The position numbers and the translations under genes are program-made. The notes under the pieces are model-generated. The model was not told where the DNA came from. It was given only the letters and a program-made list of their open reading frames with translations, and did no database searches. Of a DNA stretch of 64,000 bases, positions 16,805 through 27,652 are shown piece by piece. The stretch comes from Novosphingobium pentaromativorans US6-1. Its GTDB lineage: Bacteria > Pseudomonadota > Alphaproteobacteria > Sphingomonadales > Sphingomonadaceae. Each line of letters starts with the position of its first letter. The first letter of the stretch is position 1. Location: NCBI RefSeq assembly GCF_000767465.1, contig NZ_CP009291.1, positions 2,956,501-3,020,500 on the forward strand, written 5' to 3'.

Positions 16805-18973
16805 TCAGATATTACCGCGTCGAAGCGAGAGCTTTGGTACCTTTCGTCCACTGGCAATCGATGCACCGCGTCCTGACAGCGACGGATTGGTCATGAAATA
16901 GCGATGAAGATTGAAGGGGTTGTCGCTTTCGCCGACCCTTTCGTAGTGCCCGTCGGGTTCCAGCATCCAGCTTTGCTCGGTGTCGAGCAGGTTGGCCAGC
17001 ATGACCTGGTCCAGAACCTGATCGTGAACGGTCTTGTTGCGCATGGGCACCATGACTTCGACGCGCCGGTCGAGATTGCGGCTCATACCGTCGGCAGAAG
17101 TGATAAAGACGTGGGCCTTGCGGTTGGGCATTTCCGCGCCGTTGGCGAAGGCCCAGATCCGCACATGCTCAAGGAAGCGACCGATCACCGACTTGACCAT
17201 GATGTGCTCGGAAAGACCGGGAATGCCGGGGCGCAGGCAGCAGATACCGCGCACCACCAGCATGATCTCCACGCCCGCCTGGCTGGCGTCGTAGAGCCGG
17301 TCGATCAATTCGGGGTCGGTCAGGGAGTTCATCTTCGCCCAGATCGCGGCCGGCCTGCCTGCAGCTGCATTGGCAATCTCGGTGTCGATGCATTCGTACA
17401 GCTTCGGGCGCAGCGAGATCGGCGATATCGCAAGCACCTCGGTGGTCTTGGGCTCGACATAGCCGGTGATGAAGTTGAACAGGCGCACCGCATCGCGCCC
17501 CGCAGCCGGATCGGCGGTGAAATAGGACAGGTCGGTATAGATGCGCGCGGTGATCGGGTGGTAGTTGCCGGTGCCGAAATGGCAGTAGGTGCGATGGCCT
17601 TCGCCTTCGCGGCGCACGACCATCGAGACCTTGGCGTGGGTCTTCCAGTCGACGAAGCCATAGATCACCTGGACCCCGGCGCGTTCCAGCTGGCTGGCCC
17701 AGAGCAGGTTCTGTTCTTCGTCGAAGCGGGCCTTGAGCTCGACGACGGCGGTAACCGACTTGCCGGCCTCGGCCGCCGCGATCAGCGCCGAGATGATCGC
17801 CGACTGCTTGCCCGCACGGTAGAGTGTCTGCTTGATCGCCACCACATCCGGGTCTCCCGCGGCCTGGCGCAGGAAGTCGATCACCACCTCGAAGCTTTCG
17901 TAGGGGTGCTGGATGACGATGTCCTTCTCGCGAATGGCGGCGAAGATGTCACCGTCATGTTCGAGAATGCGTTCGGGATAGCGCGGGGAATAGGGCTCGA
18001 ACTTCAGTTCGGGTCGGTCTTCGTCGCAGATAGCCGACAGACCGGAGAAGCCGATGATCCCGTCGGTTTTCATGATCAGCGCGCGGTCAAGGCCGAGCTG
18101 GTTGCGCAAGAGGTCCTCGGCGGCCGGATCGAACTTGCCCTGCAGTTGCAGGACGATGACGATGCCGCGGCGCCGGCGCTGGATGGCAGTGCGGTAATAG
18201 CGCACCAGATCCTCGGCATCTTCCTCGATCTCGATGTCGCTGTCGCGCAGGACGCGGAACACGCCGTGGCCGTTGACGGCAAAGCCCGGGAAGATCTGGT
18301 CGGTGTTGCGGCAGATCAGGTCCTCGATCGAGATCCAGGCGGCTTCCTCGCCGGGAATGCGCACGAAGCGCGGCAGCGAGGAGGGGATCAGCACCATCTC
18401 CATCACCGGGGAATCGTCGGCCTCGCGGGTCAGCGAGAACAGCACGCCGATCCCCTGGTTGGCGACGAAGGGGAAGGGATGGGCGGGGTCGATCGCCTGC
18501 GGCGTGATCACCGCCATGATATGTTCGAGGAAGTAGTCGGTCAGCCAGGCCTCGCCCGCCTTGTCGAGCGGCTCGTCGCCGATCACGCGCACACCGGCAT
18601 CGCCCAGCAGGCGCTTGAGTTCGCTCCACGCTTCCTGCTGGACCGTTTCCAGCTGCAGCACTTTTTCGTGGATCGCGGAGAGCGCCTGTGACGGCGTGGC
18701 GCCGTCGATGGAGATTTCCTCGATCTGGCGGCGGACCTGGCCGGCGATGCCGGCGACGCGCACCATCAGGAATTCATCGAGGTTGCTGCCCGAGATCGAG
18801 AGGAAGCGAAGCCGTTCCAGCAGCGGATAGTTGCGGTTCGTCGCTTCGGCGAGGACGCGCTCGTTGAAGGCCAGCCAGCTTAGTTCGCGGTTGAAGTAAC
18901 GCGCAGGCAAAGTCGCCAGCTTCGAATTGTCGCAGCTTTCCGAGATCTCGACCGATTCGCTTGCCTGAAGCAT
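16805..18973 (-). CDS. ppk1: Polyphosphate kinase 1
   Basis: A 722-residue PPK1 that makes polyphosphate from ATP. The N domain opens with [16 protein letters not shown] and [15 protein letters not shown]. The two HKD-like catalytic regions are present: [12 protein letters not shown] with [16 protein letters not shown], and the later [15 protein letters not shown] with [20 protein letters not shown]. The frame is open to ATG 19021 and has an ATG at 18988. I prefer ATG 18973 because only it has a Shine-Dalgarno-like AAGGA at proper distance. It is upstream of ppx and divergent from the transglutaminase operon. Confidence 0.95.
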   Translation of the reverse strand: MLQASESVEISESCDNSKLATLPARYFNRELSWLAFNERVLAEATNRNYPLLERLRFLSISGSNLDEFLMVRVAGIAGQVRRQIEEISIDGATPSQALSAIHEKVLQLETVQQEAWSELKRLLGDAGVRVIGDEPLDKAGEAWLTDYFLEHIMAVITPQAIDPAHPFPFVANQGIGVLFSLTREADDSPVMEMVLIPSSLPRFVRIPGEEAAWISIEDLICRNTDQIFPGFAVNGHGVFRVLRDSDIEIEEDAEDLVRYYRTAIQRRRRGIVIVLQLQGKFDPAAEDLLRNQLGLDRALIMKTDGIIGFSGLSAICDEDRPELKFEPYSPRYPERILEHDGDIFAAIREKDIVIQHPYESFEVVIDFLRQAAGDPDVVAIKQTLYRAGKQSAIISALIAAAEAGKSVTAVVELKARFDEEQNLLWASQLERAGVQVIYGFVDWKTHAKVSMVVRREGEGHRTYCHFGTGNYHPITARIYTDLSYFTADPAAGRDAVRLFNFITGYVEPKTTEVLAISPISLRPKLYECIDTEIANAAAGRPAAIWAKMNSLTDPELIDRLYDASQAGVEIMLVVRGICCLRPGIPGLSEHIMVKSVIGRFLEHVRIWAFANGAEMPNRKAHVFITSADGMSRNLDRRVEVMVPMRNKTVHDQVLDQVMLANLLDTEQSWMLEPDGHYERVGESDNPFNLHRYFMTNPSLSGRGASIASGRKVPKLSLRRGNI

Positions 18974-19095
18974 GTTTTCCTTGTTCATCCCGTACTGACT
19001 GGCAGTCCAGAAGCATGCCATGATGACAGTTCTGCGGCAATTGCGTCACTTGGCGCGAAAACCTGCCCATTATCTGCCATTGAACACCGAACATC

Positions 19096-19108
19096 GTTGC
19101 AGTGCAAC
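19096..19108. promoter_or_regulatory. Perfect inverted repeat GTTGCA-G-TGCAAC
   Basis: GTTGCA (19096-19101) and TGCAAC (19103-19108) form a 6-1-6 inverted repeat, 24 bp before the transglutaminase start and in the divergent region with ppk1. A related TTGCCGCAA lies at about 19113-19121. The symmetry suggests a dimeric repressor site; no regulator is identified. Confidence 0.35.
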
Positions 19109-19132
19109 ATGGTTTGCCGCAATGTTGCGTCG

Positions 19133-22100
19133 ATGATCAAAGCGGCACTGCACCATCTCACGCGCTACCGCTACTCGCGGCGGGTGCATCTCGGCCCTCA
19201 GGTGATCCGGCTGAGGCCGGCGCCGCACAGTCGCACGCAGGTGCCGAACTATTCGCTCAAGATCAGTCCGCCCGAACATTTCCTCAACTGGCAGCAGGAT
19301 CCGCACGGCAACTGGCTGGCGCGGGTCGTCTTTCCCGATCCGGTCGATCACTTCTCGATCGAGGTGGACCTGCTGGCCGAACTGGCCGTCATCAATCCCT
19401 TCGATTTCTTCGTCGAACCGGACGCGGAGGAATATCCCTTCGCTTATTCCGAGGCGATGCAGGCGGATCTTTCCGCTTATTTCGAAACCGAGCCGCAGGG
19501 TCCGCTGTTCGAGCAACTGGTCGCCAGCCATGCGAACTACCAGGGCCGCACGGTCGATTTCCTGGTCGAGATCAACCGCAAGCTGCAGGAGCGGATCAAC
19601 TACGTCATCCGGATGGAATCGGGCGTCATGACGCCGGAGGAAACCTTGCAGGTGGGCACCGGCTCATGCCGCGATTCGGCCTGGCTGCTGGTCCAGCTGC
19701 TGCGCCGCCTCGGCTTCGCGGCACGTTTCGTCTCCGGCTACTCGATCCAGCTTGTCGCCGATGTCATTCCCAAGGAAGGCCCCAAGGGCGTTCTTGAGGA
19801 TGTGACCGACCTGCATGCCTGGGCCGAGGCCTATGTGCCCGGAGCCGGGTGGATCGCGCTCGACGCCACTTCGGGCATGTTCGCGGGCGAAGGGCACATC
19901 CCGCTGTGCGCGACCCCGCACTATCGCTCGGCAACCCCGATCGAGGGCATGGCGGAGCCGGCGGAAGTCGACTTCCATTTCGAGATGGACGTCAGCCGCA
20001 TTGCCGAGGCAGTGCGTATCACCAAGCCCTTCACCGACGAACGCTGGGACGCGCTGCTCGAACTGGGCGACAAGGTCGATGCCGACCTCGAAGCCGGCGG
20101 CGTCAACCTGACGATGGGCGGCGAGCCGACATTCATCGCCGCCACCGACTTCGAGGCGGACGAATGGAACGGCGGTGCGGTCGGCCCGACCAAGGCGGCC
20201 TATGCCGACAAGCTGATCCGTCTCCTTCGTGAGAAATTCGCGCCCGGATCGCTGCTGCACCACGGGCAGGGCAAGTGGTACCCGGGCGAAAGCCTGCCGC
20301 GTTGGGGATTCTCGATCTACTGGCGCAAGGACGGCGTGCCGATCTGGAAGGACCAGTCGCTGATCGCGGCCGAAAGCCCGCTGGAAAAGGGCGGCGATCC
20401 CGATCCGGTGCCGACGATGGATGTTTCCGCCGCGGAAACCCTGCTGCGCGAGACGGCACGGGGGCTGGGGCTGGAGGACGATTTCGTCCAGCCCGTCTTC
20501 GAGGACATTCCCGCCTGGAACGAGCGGGAGCAGGACCTGCCGGTCAACGTCACGCCGCTCGAGCCCAGGATCGACGACGAGGAGCTGGCGCGCCGCTTCA
20601 GGCGGACCTATCGGCGCGGTCTGACCAAGCCGGTCGGTTATGTCCTGCCGGTGCAGCGCTGGAATGCGGCCGACCAATCGATCCCGCGCTGGAAAAGCGA
20701 ACGCTGGAAAGTGCGTAAGGGCCTGCTGACGGCCGTGCCGGGCGATTCCGCGATCGGCTATCGCCTGCCGCTCGGCGCGCTGCCGTTCGTGCCGCCCTCG
20801 GACTATCCCTATATCCACCCGCGCGACACGGCCGAGCCGCGTGAGCCGCTGGCCGATTTCCGCGCGCAAGTGGTCGCCAAGGGGCAGGACATGCGTGAAG
20901 TGGGCGCTGCCGGCGGCGACCGCTCCGCTTCGCGCGAAAGCCAGCGGGCCGAGCGCGTCGCCAGCGCCGAAGGGCCGCAGGCGCAGGCGATCGTCGAGCA
21001 GGAGATCATCGACGGCGCGGTGCGCACAGCCATGACCGTGGAGCCGCGAGGGGACTACCTGGCCGTCTTCATCCCGCCGACCGAGCGGCTGGAGGACTAT
21101 CTCGAACTTGTCGCCGCGATTGAGGCGGTGGCCGAGGAGAAGGGCCTGCCGGTGCGCATCGAAGGCTATGCGCCGCCGCCCGACCCGCGCCTGCAGGTGC
21201 TCAAGGTCACGCCGGACCCGGGCGTTATCGAAGTGAACATTCATCCCTCGGCATCGTGGCGCGAAACGGTGGAGATCACCGAGACGCTTTACGACTGCGC
21301 CCGGGAAGTGGGCCTGACCGCCGACAAGTTCATGGTCGATGGCCGCTCCATCGGCACCGGCGGGGGCAACCATATCGTGCTGGGCGGGCCGAGCCTGCTG
21401 GACAGCCCCTTCATCCGCCGTCCGGACCTGCTCAAGAGCTTCGTTACCTACTGGCAGCGCCACCCGTCGCTCAGCTACCTGTTCTCCGGCCTGTTCATCG
21501 GCCCTACCAGCCAGGCTCCGCGCATCGACGAGGCGCGCCACGATGCGCTCTACGAGCTGGAGATCGCGCTGGCCCAGGTGCCCGGCCCGGATCGGGAGCA
21601 GCCCGCGCCCTGGGTGGTCGATCGGCTGTTTCGCAACCTGCTGGTCGACGTGACCGGCAATACGCACCGCACCGAGATCTGCATCGACAAGATGTTCTCG
21701 CCCGATGGTCCGACCGGACGGCTTGGCCTTGTCGAGTTCCGCGGCTTCGAGATGCCGCCAGACGCGCGCATGTCGCTGGCGCAGCAGCTCCTCCTGCGGG
21801 CGCTGACGGCGTGGTTCTGGAAGCAGCCGCTCGATGGCTCGCTGGTGCGCTGGGGAACCCAGCTGCACGACCGCTTCATGCTGGGCCATTTCGTCTGGGC
21901 CGACTTCCTCGACGTGCTCGATGACCTTGCACAGGCCGGCTACAATTTCGATCCGGCCTGGTTCGAGGCCCAGCGCATGTTCCGCTTCCCGGTTCACGGT
22001 GAAGTCGAGGGCGGGGGCGTGACGCTGGAGATCAGCCACGCTCTCGAGCCGTGGAACGTGCTTGGGGAAACCGGCGCGATCGGCGGGACGGTGCGCTATG

Positions 22101-22534
22101 TCGACAGTTCGACCGAGCGCCTGCAGGTCAAGGCCAGCGGACTCGTTCCCGGCCGCCACGTCATCTCGTGCAACGGGCGCCGCGTACCGCTGACGATGAC
22201 CGCCTCGGGCGAAGGCGTGGGCGGTGTGCGCTACAAGGCTTGGGCGCCTGCGGAGTGCCTGCACCCGATGATGGCCGCCCATGCGCCGCTGACTTTCGAC
22301 ATCCTCGACTTGTGGAACAACCGCTCGCTGGGCGGCTGCGTCTATCACGTCGCGCATCCCGGGGGACGCAATTACGATAGCGTTCCGGTCAATGGTTACG
22401 AGGCCGAAGCCCGCCGCAAGGCGCGCTTCCAGGACCATGGCCATTCTCCGGGGCCCCAGCCGATGCCACCCGAGGAGTCTCCGGGGGAATTCCCCTATTC
22501 GCTGGACCTGAGGCGACCGCCGCGTGTCATCTAG
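19133..22534 (+). CDS. Transglutaminase-DUF2126 fusion protein
   Basis: A 1133-residue two-part protein. The N-terminal part (about 1-290) is a bacterial transglutaminase/protease-like domain with its own N-domain. Its putative triad is Cys179 (GSCRDSAW), His228 (DLHAWAEAY) and Asp244 (ALDATSG). The rest is a DUF2126 region with blocks [48 protein letters not shown] and [12 protein letters not shown]. Published comparative work by Iyer and Aravind placed such genes with ATP-grasp and alpha-E genes in predicted peptide-synthesis or peptide-tagging operons, and treated DUF2126 as a COOH-NH2 ligase-like family. No substrate is known. The start ATG 19133 lacks a clear Shine-Dalgarno; two earlier in-frame starts exist. 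Its end overlaps the next gene by 11 bp. Confidence 0.88.
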   Translation: MIKAALHHLTRYRYSRRVHLGPQVIRLRPAPHSRTQVPNYSLKISPPEHFLNWQQDPHGNWLARVVFPDPVDHFSIEVDLLAELAVINPFDFFVEPDAEEYPFAYSEAMQADLSAYFETEPQGPLFEQLVASHANYQGRTVDFLVEINRKLQERINYVIRMESGVMTPEETLQVGTGSCRDSAWLLVQLLRRLGFAARFVSGYSIQLVADVIPKEGPKGVLEDVTDLHAWAEAYVPGAGWIALDATSGMFAGEGHIPLCATPHYRSATPIEGMAEPAEVDFHFEMDVSRIAEAVRITKPFTDERWDALLELGDKVDADLEAGGVNLTMGGEPTFIAATDFEADEWNGGAVGPTKAAYADKLIRLLREKFAPGSLLHHGQGKWYPGESLPRWGFSIYWRKDGVPIWKDQSLIAAESPLEKGGDPDPVPTMDVSAAETLLRETARGLGLEDDFVQPVFEDIPAWNEREQDLPVNVTPLEPRIDDEELARRFRRTYRRGLTKPVGYVLPVQRWNAADQSIPRWKSERWKVRKGLLTAVPGDSAIGYRLPLGALPFVPPSDYPYIHPRDTAEPREPLADFRAQVVAKGQDMREVGAAGGDRSASRESQRAERVASAEGPQAQAIVEQEIIDGAVRTAMTVEPRGDYLAVFIPPTERLEDYLELVAAIEAVAEEKGLPVRIEGYAPPPDPRLQVLKVTPDPGVIEVNIHPSASWRETVEITETLYDCAREVGLTADKFMVDGRSIGTGGGNHIVLGGPSLLDSPFIRRPDLLKSFVTYWQRHPSLSYLFSGLFIGPTSQAPRIDEARHDALYELEIALAQVPGPDREQPAPWVVDRLFRNLLVDVTGNTHRTEICIDKMFSPDGPTGRLGLVEFRGFEMPPDARMSLAQQLLLRALTAWFWKQPLDGSLVRWGTQLHDRFMLGHFVWADFLDVLDDLAQAGYNFDPAWFEAQRMFRFPVHGEVEGGGVTLEISHALEPWNVLGETGAIGGTVRYVDSSTERLQVKASGLVPGRHVISCNGRRVPLTMTASGEGVGGVRYKAWAPAECLHPMMAAHAPLTFDILDLWNNRSLGGCVYHVAHPGGRNYDSVPVNGYEAEARRKARFQDHGHSPGPQPMPPEESPGEFPYSLDLRRPPRVI

Positions 22535-25013
22535 TCCACCCAGCGAGGCCAGGGAGAGGCCGCCCGGCTGGCTTGACGAATATCCTGCCGAGGCATCCCG
22601 CGGCGATCTGTTCCGCGATGCGACCGAGCCCATGGCCGCGCGCTGGAAGGCCGTGGTCGAAAGCCTGGCCAGCAAGGCAGATGGCGATCCTTCCTCCCTG
22701 CAGGATGCAGCGGCCCGTCATGCGGCAGACCTTGGCGTCACGTTCCGCGTAACCGGCGATGAGGATGAACGGGCCTGGCCGCTCAACGTCATGCCGCTGA
22801 TCATCGCTGCCGACGAATGGGCCAAGGTCGAGCGCGGCCTCGTCCAGCGGGCCACGCTGATGGAGCAGCTCGCCGCCGACATCTATGGCCCGCAGCGGCT
22901 GGTCAAGGAGGGCCATCTGCCCGCTGGCGTGATTGCCGGCAGCCCCTTCTTCGCCCGCAAGATGATGGCGATGAAGCCCCGGCAGGGCCGCTTCATCCAT
23001 GTCTATTCCGCCGATCTTGCCCGTGGGCCCAAGGGGCAGTGGCGCATCCTCAACGACCGGGTGCGCATTGCCAGCGGCGTGGGCTACGCGCTCGAAAACC
23101 GGCTGGCGATGGGGCGCACGACCGACAACCTGATGGTCGAGACGCGCGTTCGCCGCCTGACCGAATTCTTCGTTCACATGCGTGAGGGGATGGCTGCGGC
23201 CTGCAACCGCGATCAACCGCGCGTCGCCCTGCTGACGCCGGGGCGCTTCAACCAGACTTACGCGGAGCAGGCCCACCTTGCCCGCTACCTCGGTTTTCCG
23301 CTGGTCGAAGGGCGCGATCTCTCGGTGCTGGACCAGCGGCTCTACGTCGGCACCATCGCCGGGCCAAAGCGCGTCGATGCGGTCTGGCGATGGATGAATA
23401 CCAATTCGCTCGATCCGCTGACTTTCGATGCCAAGTCGCAGATCGGTGTGGCCAACCTCTACGACGCCTGGGACGCGGGCGGCGTGGAAATGGTCAACTG
23501 GCCGGGCACGGAAGTCCTCGAGTCCCCAGCCTTCGCCGCCTTCATGCCGCGCCTGTGCCGGGTGCTGCTGGGCCAGGAGCCGCTGCTGCCCAATATCGCC
23601 ACCTGGTGGTGCGGGCAGGCGGCGGAAAGCTCGGCGGTCGCCGCCCGGCTGGACGAGCTGACGCTGCTCCCGGCCTTCGGCCAGCGGGTGGAGGGCTTGC
23701 CTTCGCGGCGCGCGGTGGAAGGGCGTTCGCTCAATGACAGGCAACGCACGGCCCTGCTCGAGGCGCTGTGGCGGCGGCCGATGGACTATTGCGGCCAGGA
23801 AATCGTTCACCTGTCCACCACGCCCGCAGTCATCGACGGCGAGATCGTGCCGCGCCCCTTCACGGTACGCGCCTTCGTGGCCCGGACTGCCGACGGCAGC
23901 TGGACGGTCATGCCCGGCGGCTTTGCGCGCCTGTCCTCCTCGAACGGGTTGCCGACGACGCTGATGGGCGCGGGCGACCTCTCCGCCGATGTCTGGATCG
24001 TCGACGACAGGCCGATGGAGGTGCATTCGCGCGCGATGCTCCACGAAGAACCGCCGATATCGCGCGGTGGGGGTATCCTGGCATCGCAGGCGGCGGACAA
24101 TCTGTTCTGGTTCGGACGCTACAACGAGCGGGCGGAAATGACGGTGCGGATCGTGCGCACCATCCTCGACAGTTCGGTGGAGATCGACGGCAGCCTATCT
24201 GCGCAGGGCAACGTGCTGCAGGGCCTGATCGGGATGCTCGTCGCGCGCGGGGCAATCGCGCCGAAGACGTCCGGCCAGCCCGCCGCGGCCATCTGCGCCG
24301 CCGCACTGTCCGATGCCGCCGAACCGGGCAGTGCCGCCGCCCTGCTGCATCGCCGCCAGGAAGTGGGCCTCTCCCTGCGGGAGCGCTTTGCCCGTGACTT
24401 CTGGCGCATCGTCAGCCGGCCGATGCCGATGGTCGACATGCGCAGGCCGCAGAGCATGCTTTCGACGGTGCGCTGGCTGACCGAACATTTCAGCGCGCTG
24501 GCCGGGCTCGTTTCGGAAAACATGGTGCGCAGCGCCGCCTGGCGTTTCCTGGAGATCGGCAAGCGGCTTGAGCGCGCGCAGGCGCTGTGCCGCACGGTCA
24601 ACTGCCTGGTGCGCGACGAGGATGACAGCGAGGTGCTGGGCGCCTTGCTGGACTTGTGCGACAGCCAGATCATCTACGGCTCGCGCTATCTCTCGCAGCC
24701 GATGATCAATCCGGTGCGCGACCTCGTCCTGCTCGACCCCGACAATCCGCGCGCGCTTGTCTTCCAGGTGGCCGAGATCGTCGCTCATCTAGAAGCCTTG
24801 CCAAGCGTCAGCGACGACAATCTGCCCGAGCCGCCCTTGCGCGCGGCGCGGGCGCTTTTCGGCGAACTTCAGGCCGCGGCGGCGCAGGACATGACCTCGG
24901 ATCGGCTGGCCGACATCGAATCGCGCCTGCTTGAGCTTTCCGATGCCATCTCCGTGCGCTATTTCCTGCAATTCGATCGCGACGAGGCAGAGAAGCGAAC
25001 GCGACTTTTGTAA
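22524..25013 (+). CDS. Circularly permuted ATP-grasp type 2 plus alpha-E protein
   Basis: An 829-residue fusion. Residues about 80-490 match the circularly permuted ATP-grasp type 2 family, with the blocks [32 protein letters not shown] and [16 protein letters not shown]. Residues about 515-825 form the all-helical alpha-E domain, opening with [20 protein letters not shown] and containing [20 protein letters not shown]. The ATP-grasp part is predicted to form amide bonds using ATP. The start is GTG 22524, inside the end of the previous gene. The stop overlaps the next start (TAATG). The close coupling of three genes supports one complex or pathway. Confidence 0.9.
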   Translation: MSSSPPSEARERPPGWLDEYPAEASRGDLFRDATEPMAARWKAVVESLASKADGDPSSLQDAAARHAADLGVTFRVTGDEDERAWPLNVMPLIIAADEWAKVERGLVQRATLMEQLAADIYGPQRLVKEGHLPAGVIAGSPFFARKMMAMKPRQGRFIHVYSADLARGPKGQWRILNDRVRIASGVGYALENRLAMGRTTDNLMVETRVRRLTEFFVHMREGMAAACNRDQPRVALLTPGRFNQTYAEQAHLARYLGFPLVEGRDLSVLDQRLYVGTIAGPKRVDAVWRWMNTNSLDPLTFDAKSQIGVANLYDAWDAGGVEMVNWPGTEVLESPAFAAFMPRLCRVLLGQEPLLPNIATWWCGQAAESSAVAARLDELTLLPAFGQRVEGLPSRRAVEGRSLNDRQRTALLEALWRRPMDYCGQEIVHLSTTPAVIDGEIVPRPFTVRAFVARTADGSWTVMPGGFARLSSSNGLPTTLMGAGDLSADVWIVDDRPMEVHSRAMLHEEPPISRGGGILASQAADNLFWFGRYNERAEMTVRIVRTILDSSVEIDGSLSAQGNVLQGLIGMLVARGAIAPKTSGQPAAAICAAALSDAAEPGSAAALLHRRQEVGLSLRERFARDFWRIVSRPMPMVDMRRPQSMLSTVRWLTEHFSALAGLVSENMVRSAAWRFLEIGKRLERAQALCRTVNCLVRDEDDSEVLGALLDLCDSQIIYGSRYLSQPMINPVRDLVLLDPDNPRALVFQVAEIVAHLEALPSVSDDNLPEPPLRAARALFGELQAAAAQDMTSDRLADIESRLLELSDAISVRYFLQFDRDEAEKRTRLL

Positions 25014-25894
25014 TGCGCTATTCCGTCAGCCATATCACGACGCTGGATTACGCAGCGCCGGTCAGTCTTGCGCAGTTCAACGTGCGGCTGCGTCCGGCAG
25101 CGTGGCCGGGACAGGCGGTGGGCGATTTTACCCTGAGCGTCGATCCGCAGCCGGCCCAGATCGTCGACAGCGACGGCGGCTATTACATAAACGAATCGCG
25201 CTTCACGCTGCGGCAGCCGATCCGCCACCTGCAGATCGAGAGCCGTTTCACGGTCGAGAAGGAATCGCTTCCGTTCTTCGTGACCGGGGCGCCGGGCCCC
25301 GATCTGGCGGAGATTCGCGAAACCGCGATGAAGCTGCCCGACCTTTCGCCGCTGGGTCCGGCCTCGTACATCTATGCCTCGCCGATCGCCGCGCCCGAGC
25401 GTGACATTGCCTTGTGGGCGAGCGGGTTCCTGACCGAAACGATGCCGGTGATGGAAGCGGGGCGCATGCTGATGGACACCATCCACCAGCAGTTCGCCTA
25501 CGATGCCAAGGCCACGGCAACCGATACGCCGCCGATCGAGGCGTTCAACAATCGCCACGGGGTCTGCCAGGACTTCAGCCACATCATGATCATCGCCGCG
25601 CGGGCGCACGGCATACCCGCCGCCTATGTGAGCGGCTACCTGCGCACGATTCCGCCGCCGGGGCAGGTGCGGCTGGTCGGGGCCGATGCCATGCATGCCT
25701 GGGTCAACCTGTGGTGCGGGGAGGACCTGGGCTGGGTCGGATTCGACCCGACCAACGCGATGTTGGCGGATACCGACCACATCTTCATCGGCATGGGCCG
25801 CGACTATGGCGATGTCGCGCCGCTCGACGGGACGTTCCGCGGCGGGGCGCAGCAGAGCATGCATTTTTCCGTCGACGTCGCCCCGCTGGACTGA
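25013..25894 (+). CDS. Transglutaminase-family protein (third gene of amidoligase operon)
   Basis: A 293-residue protein with an N-terminal beta domain opening [17 protein letters not shown] and a papain-like transglutaminase core. The triad is Cys185 (GVCQDFSH), His228 (DAMHAWVNL) and Asp245 (GFDPTN). Bacterial members are usually peptidases or amide-transfer enzymes, in keeping with the peptide-ligating genes just before it. The ATG shares bases with the preceding TAA. No signal peptide is seen, so it is probably cytoplasmic. The Anbu proteasome-like gene that often accompanies this set is not next to it. Confidence 0.88.
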   Translation: MRYSVSHITTLDYAAPVSLAQFNVRLRPAAWPGQAVGDFTLSVDPQPAQIVDSDGGYYINESRFTLRQPIRHLQIESRFTVEKESLPFFVTGAPGPDLAEIRETAMKLPDLSPLGPASYIYASPIAAPERDIALWASGFLTETMPVMEAGRMLMDTIHQQFAYDAKATATDTPPIEAFNNRHGVCQDFSHIMIIAARAHGIPAAYVSGYLRTIPPPGQVRLVGADAMHAWVNLWCGEDLGWVGFDPTNAMLADTDHIFIGMGRDYGDVAPLDGTFRGGAQQSMHFSVDVAPLD

Positions 25895-25907
25895 GCATTC
25901 ACGCACC

Positions 25908-26201
25908 ATGGAATGGATCGTGGCGGGCGCCGCATGGTTGCTGCTTATCAACTTCGTGACGTTCGCCAGCTTCGGCTTCGACAAGGTGCGGGCCCGCAAG
26001 GGTGGGCGGCGCGTGCCTGAATTCGATCTACTGCTGATGGCGCTGCTGGGCGGCAGTCCGGCTGCTTTTGCGGCGCGCTGGGCATTCCGGCACAAGACCC
26101 GCAAGCAGCCGTTCTCATGGCGCCTGTCCGTCATTGCCGCCCTGCAGGTGGGTGCGCTGATCGGGCTGGTTTTCGCCCAGGCGCCTTTCCTGCCTGCCTA
26201 G
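25908..26201 (+). CDS. DUF1294 small membrane protein
   Basis: A 97-residue protein with two to three hydrophobic segments (about 6-25, 43-60 and 75-93). Between them is the DUF1294 pattern, FGFDKVRARKGGRRVPE (about 22-38), LALLGG-type LMALLGGSPAAF and FRHKTRKQPF. Family function is unknown. It follows the transglutaminase gene by 13 bp and may be read from the same transcript. It converges with the gene at 26222. Confidence 0.75.
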   Translation: MEWIVAGAAWLLLINFVTFASFGFDKVRARKGGRRVPEFDLLLMALLGGSPAAFAARWAFRHKTRKQPFSWRLSVIAALQVGALIGLVFAQAPFLPA

Positions 26202-26221
26202 GCCAGCGGCGTGCTACCCGT

Positions 26222-26671
26222 TCACGAGGAACGGGGTGTGTGCAGGGTGGCTGGCTCCCGCGGGAAGATCCCGGCCAACGCGAGCGCCGCGCCGAGCTTC
26301 GAGAGCGTTTCGAGCACGTCGCCGACGCTATCCTCGAGCACGAGCAGTTCCAGTGTATCCCGAGTCGCACCGGGGCCGCGATCGCGCAACGAGGTCACGA
26401 GTTCTAGAATCAGCGCTTCGTGCTCGGATACATGCTCGCAGGGCAGCGGGCAGAAGGCGAACGTCTCCAGCGCATCGCGATTGAACAGCAACATGGCGCG
26501 GTGGAAGGGCTGGAGCCCGCCGATCATCCGCCAGCGCGCGAAAGCCGGGGCCAGGGTCTGCGCCGGACAGCGCTTGCTGGCGATGGCCGTGACCCATGCC
26601 CGCATCGACCAGACGAGGAAGCGGCTGCCTTCATCGAGGACGCTGAGGGGGCGATCGACATATTGATACAT
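26222..26671 (-). CDS. Uncharacterised protein under a Fur box
   Basis: A 149-residue soluble-looking protein starting MYQYVDRPLSVLDEGSRF at ATG 26671, with GGAG at correct spacing. I do not recognise the family. Visible features are a Trp/Phe-rich first third, Cys residues in KRCPAQ and in CPLPCEHVSEHEA (a possible metal-binding cluster with the two nearby His), and an amphipathic C-terminal half with TRDTLELLVLEDSV. A strong Fur-like box overlaps its predicted transcription start, so it is probably made under iron limitation. The frame is open to 26764, but the extension covers the Fur box and promoter. Confidence 0.65.
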   Translation of the reverse strand: MYQYVDRPLSVLDEGSRFLVWSMRAWVTAIASKRCPAQTLAPAFARWRMIGGLQPFHRAMLLFNRDALETFAFCPLPCEHVSEHEALILELVTSLRDRGPGATRDTLELLVLEDSVGDVLETLSKLGAALALAGIFPREPATLHTPRSS

Positions 26672-26697
26672 CAGGCAGACTCCAAGGGGTTGCAAAT

Positions 26698-26716
26698 GAG
26701 AATGATTATCATTAGC
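26698..26716. promoter_or_regulatory. Fur box
   Basis: GAGAATGATTATCATTAGC matches the classical 19-bp Fur consensus at 16 positions. It starts 26 bp upstream of the ATG at 26671 and just downstream of a predicted -10 element, which is the position for repression by iron-loaded Fur. Confidence 0.8.
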
Positions 26717-26718
26717 TA

Positions 26719-26746
26719 GTGATACGTGGCTGACGCGCTTCGTCAA
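26719..26746 (-). promoter_or_regulatory. Promoter of the Fur-controlled gene
   Basis: On the minus strand TTGACG (26746-26741), a 16-bp spacer and TATCAC (26724-26719) resemble a housekeeping promoter. The Fur box lies immediately downstream. The rest of the 321-bp gap up to the ccmB stop at 26993 shows no gene. Confidence 0.55.
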
Positions 26747-26992
26747 GCCCCTCAGGAGCGGCAATTGTCATGGGTTGTCGTTCTCATCCTGCACCTTGGC
26801 CGGGGCCGCCCTCCAGTGACCCACCCAATGCCCCGGCCAACTTTTCCCACCTTATGAGTCCGCTATCCCGGGGTTCTGCCGGGCTTTTGCGCAAGGTTGT
26901 CCACAGGCTGTGGTCAGGTGCGACACGATGTCTGCCTGACATCGGCTCTTGATCGATCCGGACTGGAGATTGGGGGGAAGGGCTGGCAGGCC

Positions 26993-27652
26993 TCAGCCGC
27001 GCGCGGCGCGCACGGCTGCGCCGCCGGCGAAGGGCGCGATGGCCAGCAGGACGAGGCTGGCCGCGGCAGTCAAGGCCAGGCCGCTTTCGCCGCCGAGCGA
27101 CAGGCTGCCCGCGCCGAAGATCAGCAGCGGTACGGCCATCGGGATGACCAGCAGGCCGGAGAGCGCCGCGCCCCCGCGCAGTCCTGCAGTCAGGGCCGCC
27201 ACGGTCACGCCAAGGGCCGCAAGGCCCGGTGTGCCGGCCAGCAGTCCGATTTCGACGATTCGCAGGGTCTGGGCATCGATGCCAAGCAGCGCCGAAGCGG
27301 GAAGGGCCGCCAGCATGAGCGGCGGCCCGAAGCTGAGCCAATGGGCCAGCACCCGCACGGTGATCACCATTTCCTCGGAAATGCCGCGCAGGGCCCACTG
27401 GTCGAACATGCCCTGTTCGATGTCGGGTTCGATCAGGCGGTCGAGCGGCAGGATTGCGGCGAGCAGGGCAGCGACCCAGATCACCCCGCCGCCGGTGCGC
27501 GCCAGCAGGCGGGCGTCAGGGCCAACGGCGAAGGGATAGAGCATCGCCACGGACAGGAAGAACAGGATCGGCAGTACCGCGCCGCCGCCGCGTCCGCCCA
27601 GCAGCAGGCGTGCAAGATCGCGGCGCAGCAGGGCTGAGAATCGGCCGCTCAT
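26993..27652 (-). CDS. ccmB: Heme exporter membrane subunit CcmB
   Basis: A 219-residue protein with about six hydrophobic segments. Family motifs include LLRRDLARLLLGGRGG at the N-terminus, FFLSVAMLYPFAVGP, and RLIEPDIEQGMFDQWAL. CcmB forms the membrane part of the CcmAB transporter used in cytochrome c maturation (System I), where it helps release holo-CcmE. Its start overlaps the end of ccmA. No ccmC follows, so the remaining ccm genes must lie elsewhere. Confidence 0.9.
   Translation of the reverse strand: MSGRFSALLRRDLARLLLGGRGGGAVLPILFFLSVAMLYPFAVGPDARLLARTGGGVIWVAALLAAILPLDRLIEPDIEQGMFDQWALRGISEEMVITVRVLAHWLSFGPPLMLAALPASALLGIDAQTLRIVEIGLLAGTPGLAALGVTVAALTAGLRGGAALSGLLVIPMAVPLLIFGAGSLSLGGESGLALTAAASLVLLAIAPFAGGAAVRAARG

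Noticed and set aside
19021..19050. Pho box upstream of ppk1
   Set aside because: A single CTGTCAT half-site is present, but no second heptamer at 11-bp spacing, so I do not call it.
26876..26900. Terminator-like CCCGG/CCGGG hairpin with CTTTT
   Set aside because: It points along the plus strand, where no gene ends upstream within range; probably chance.
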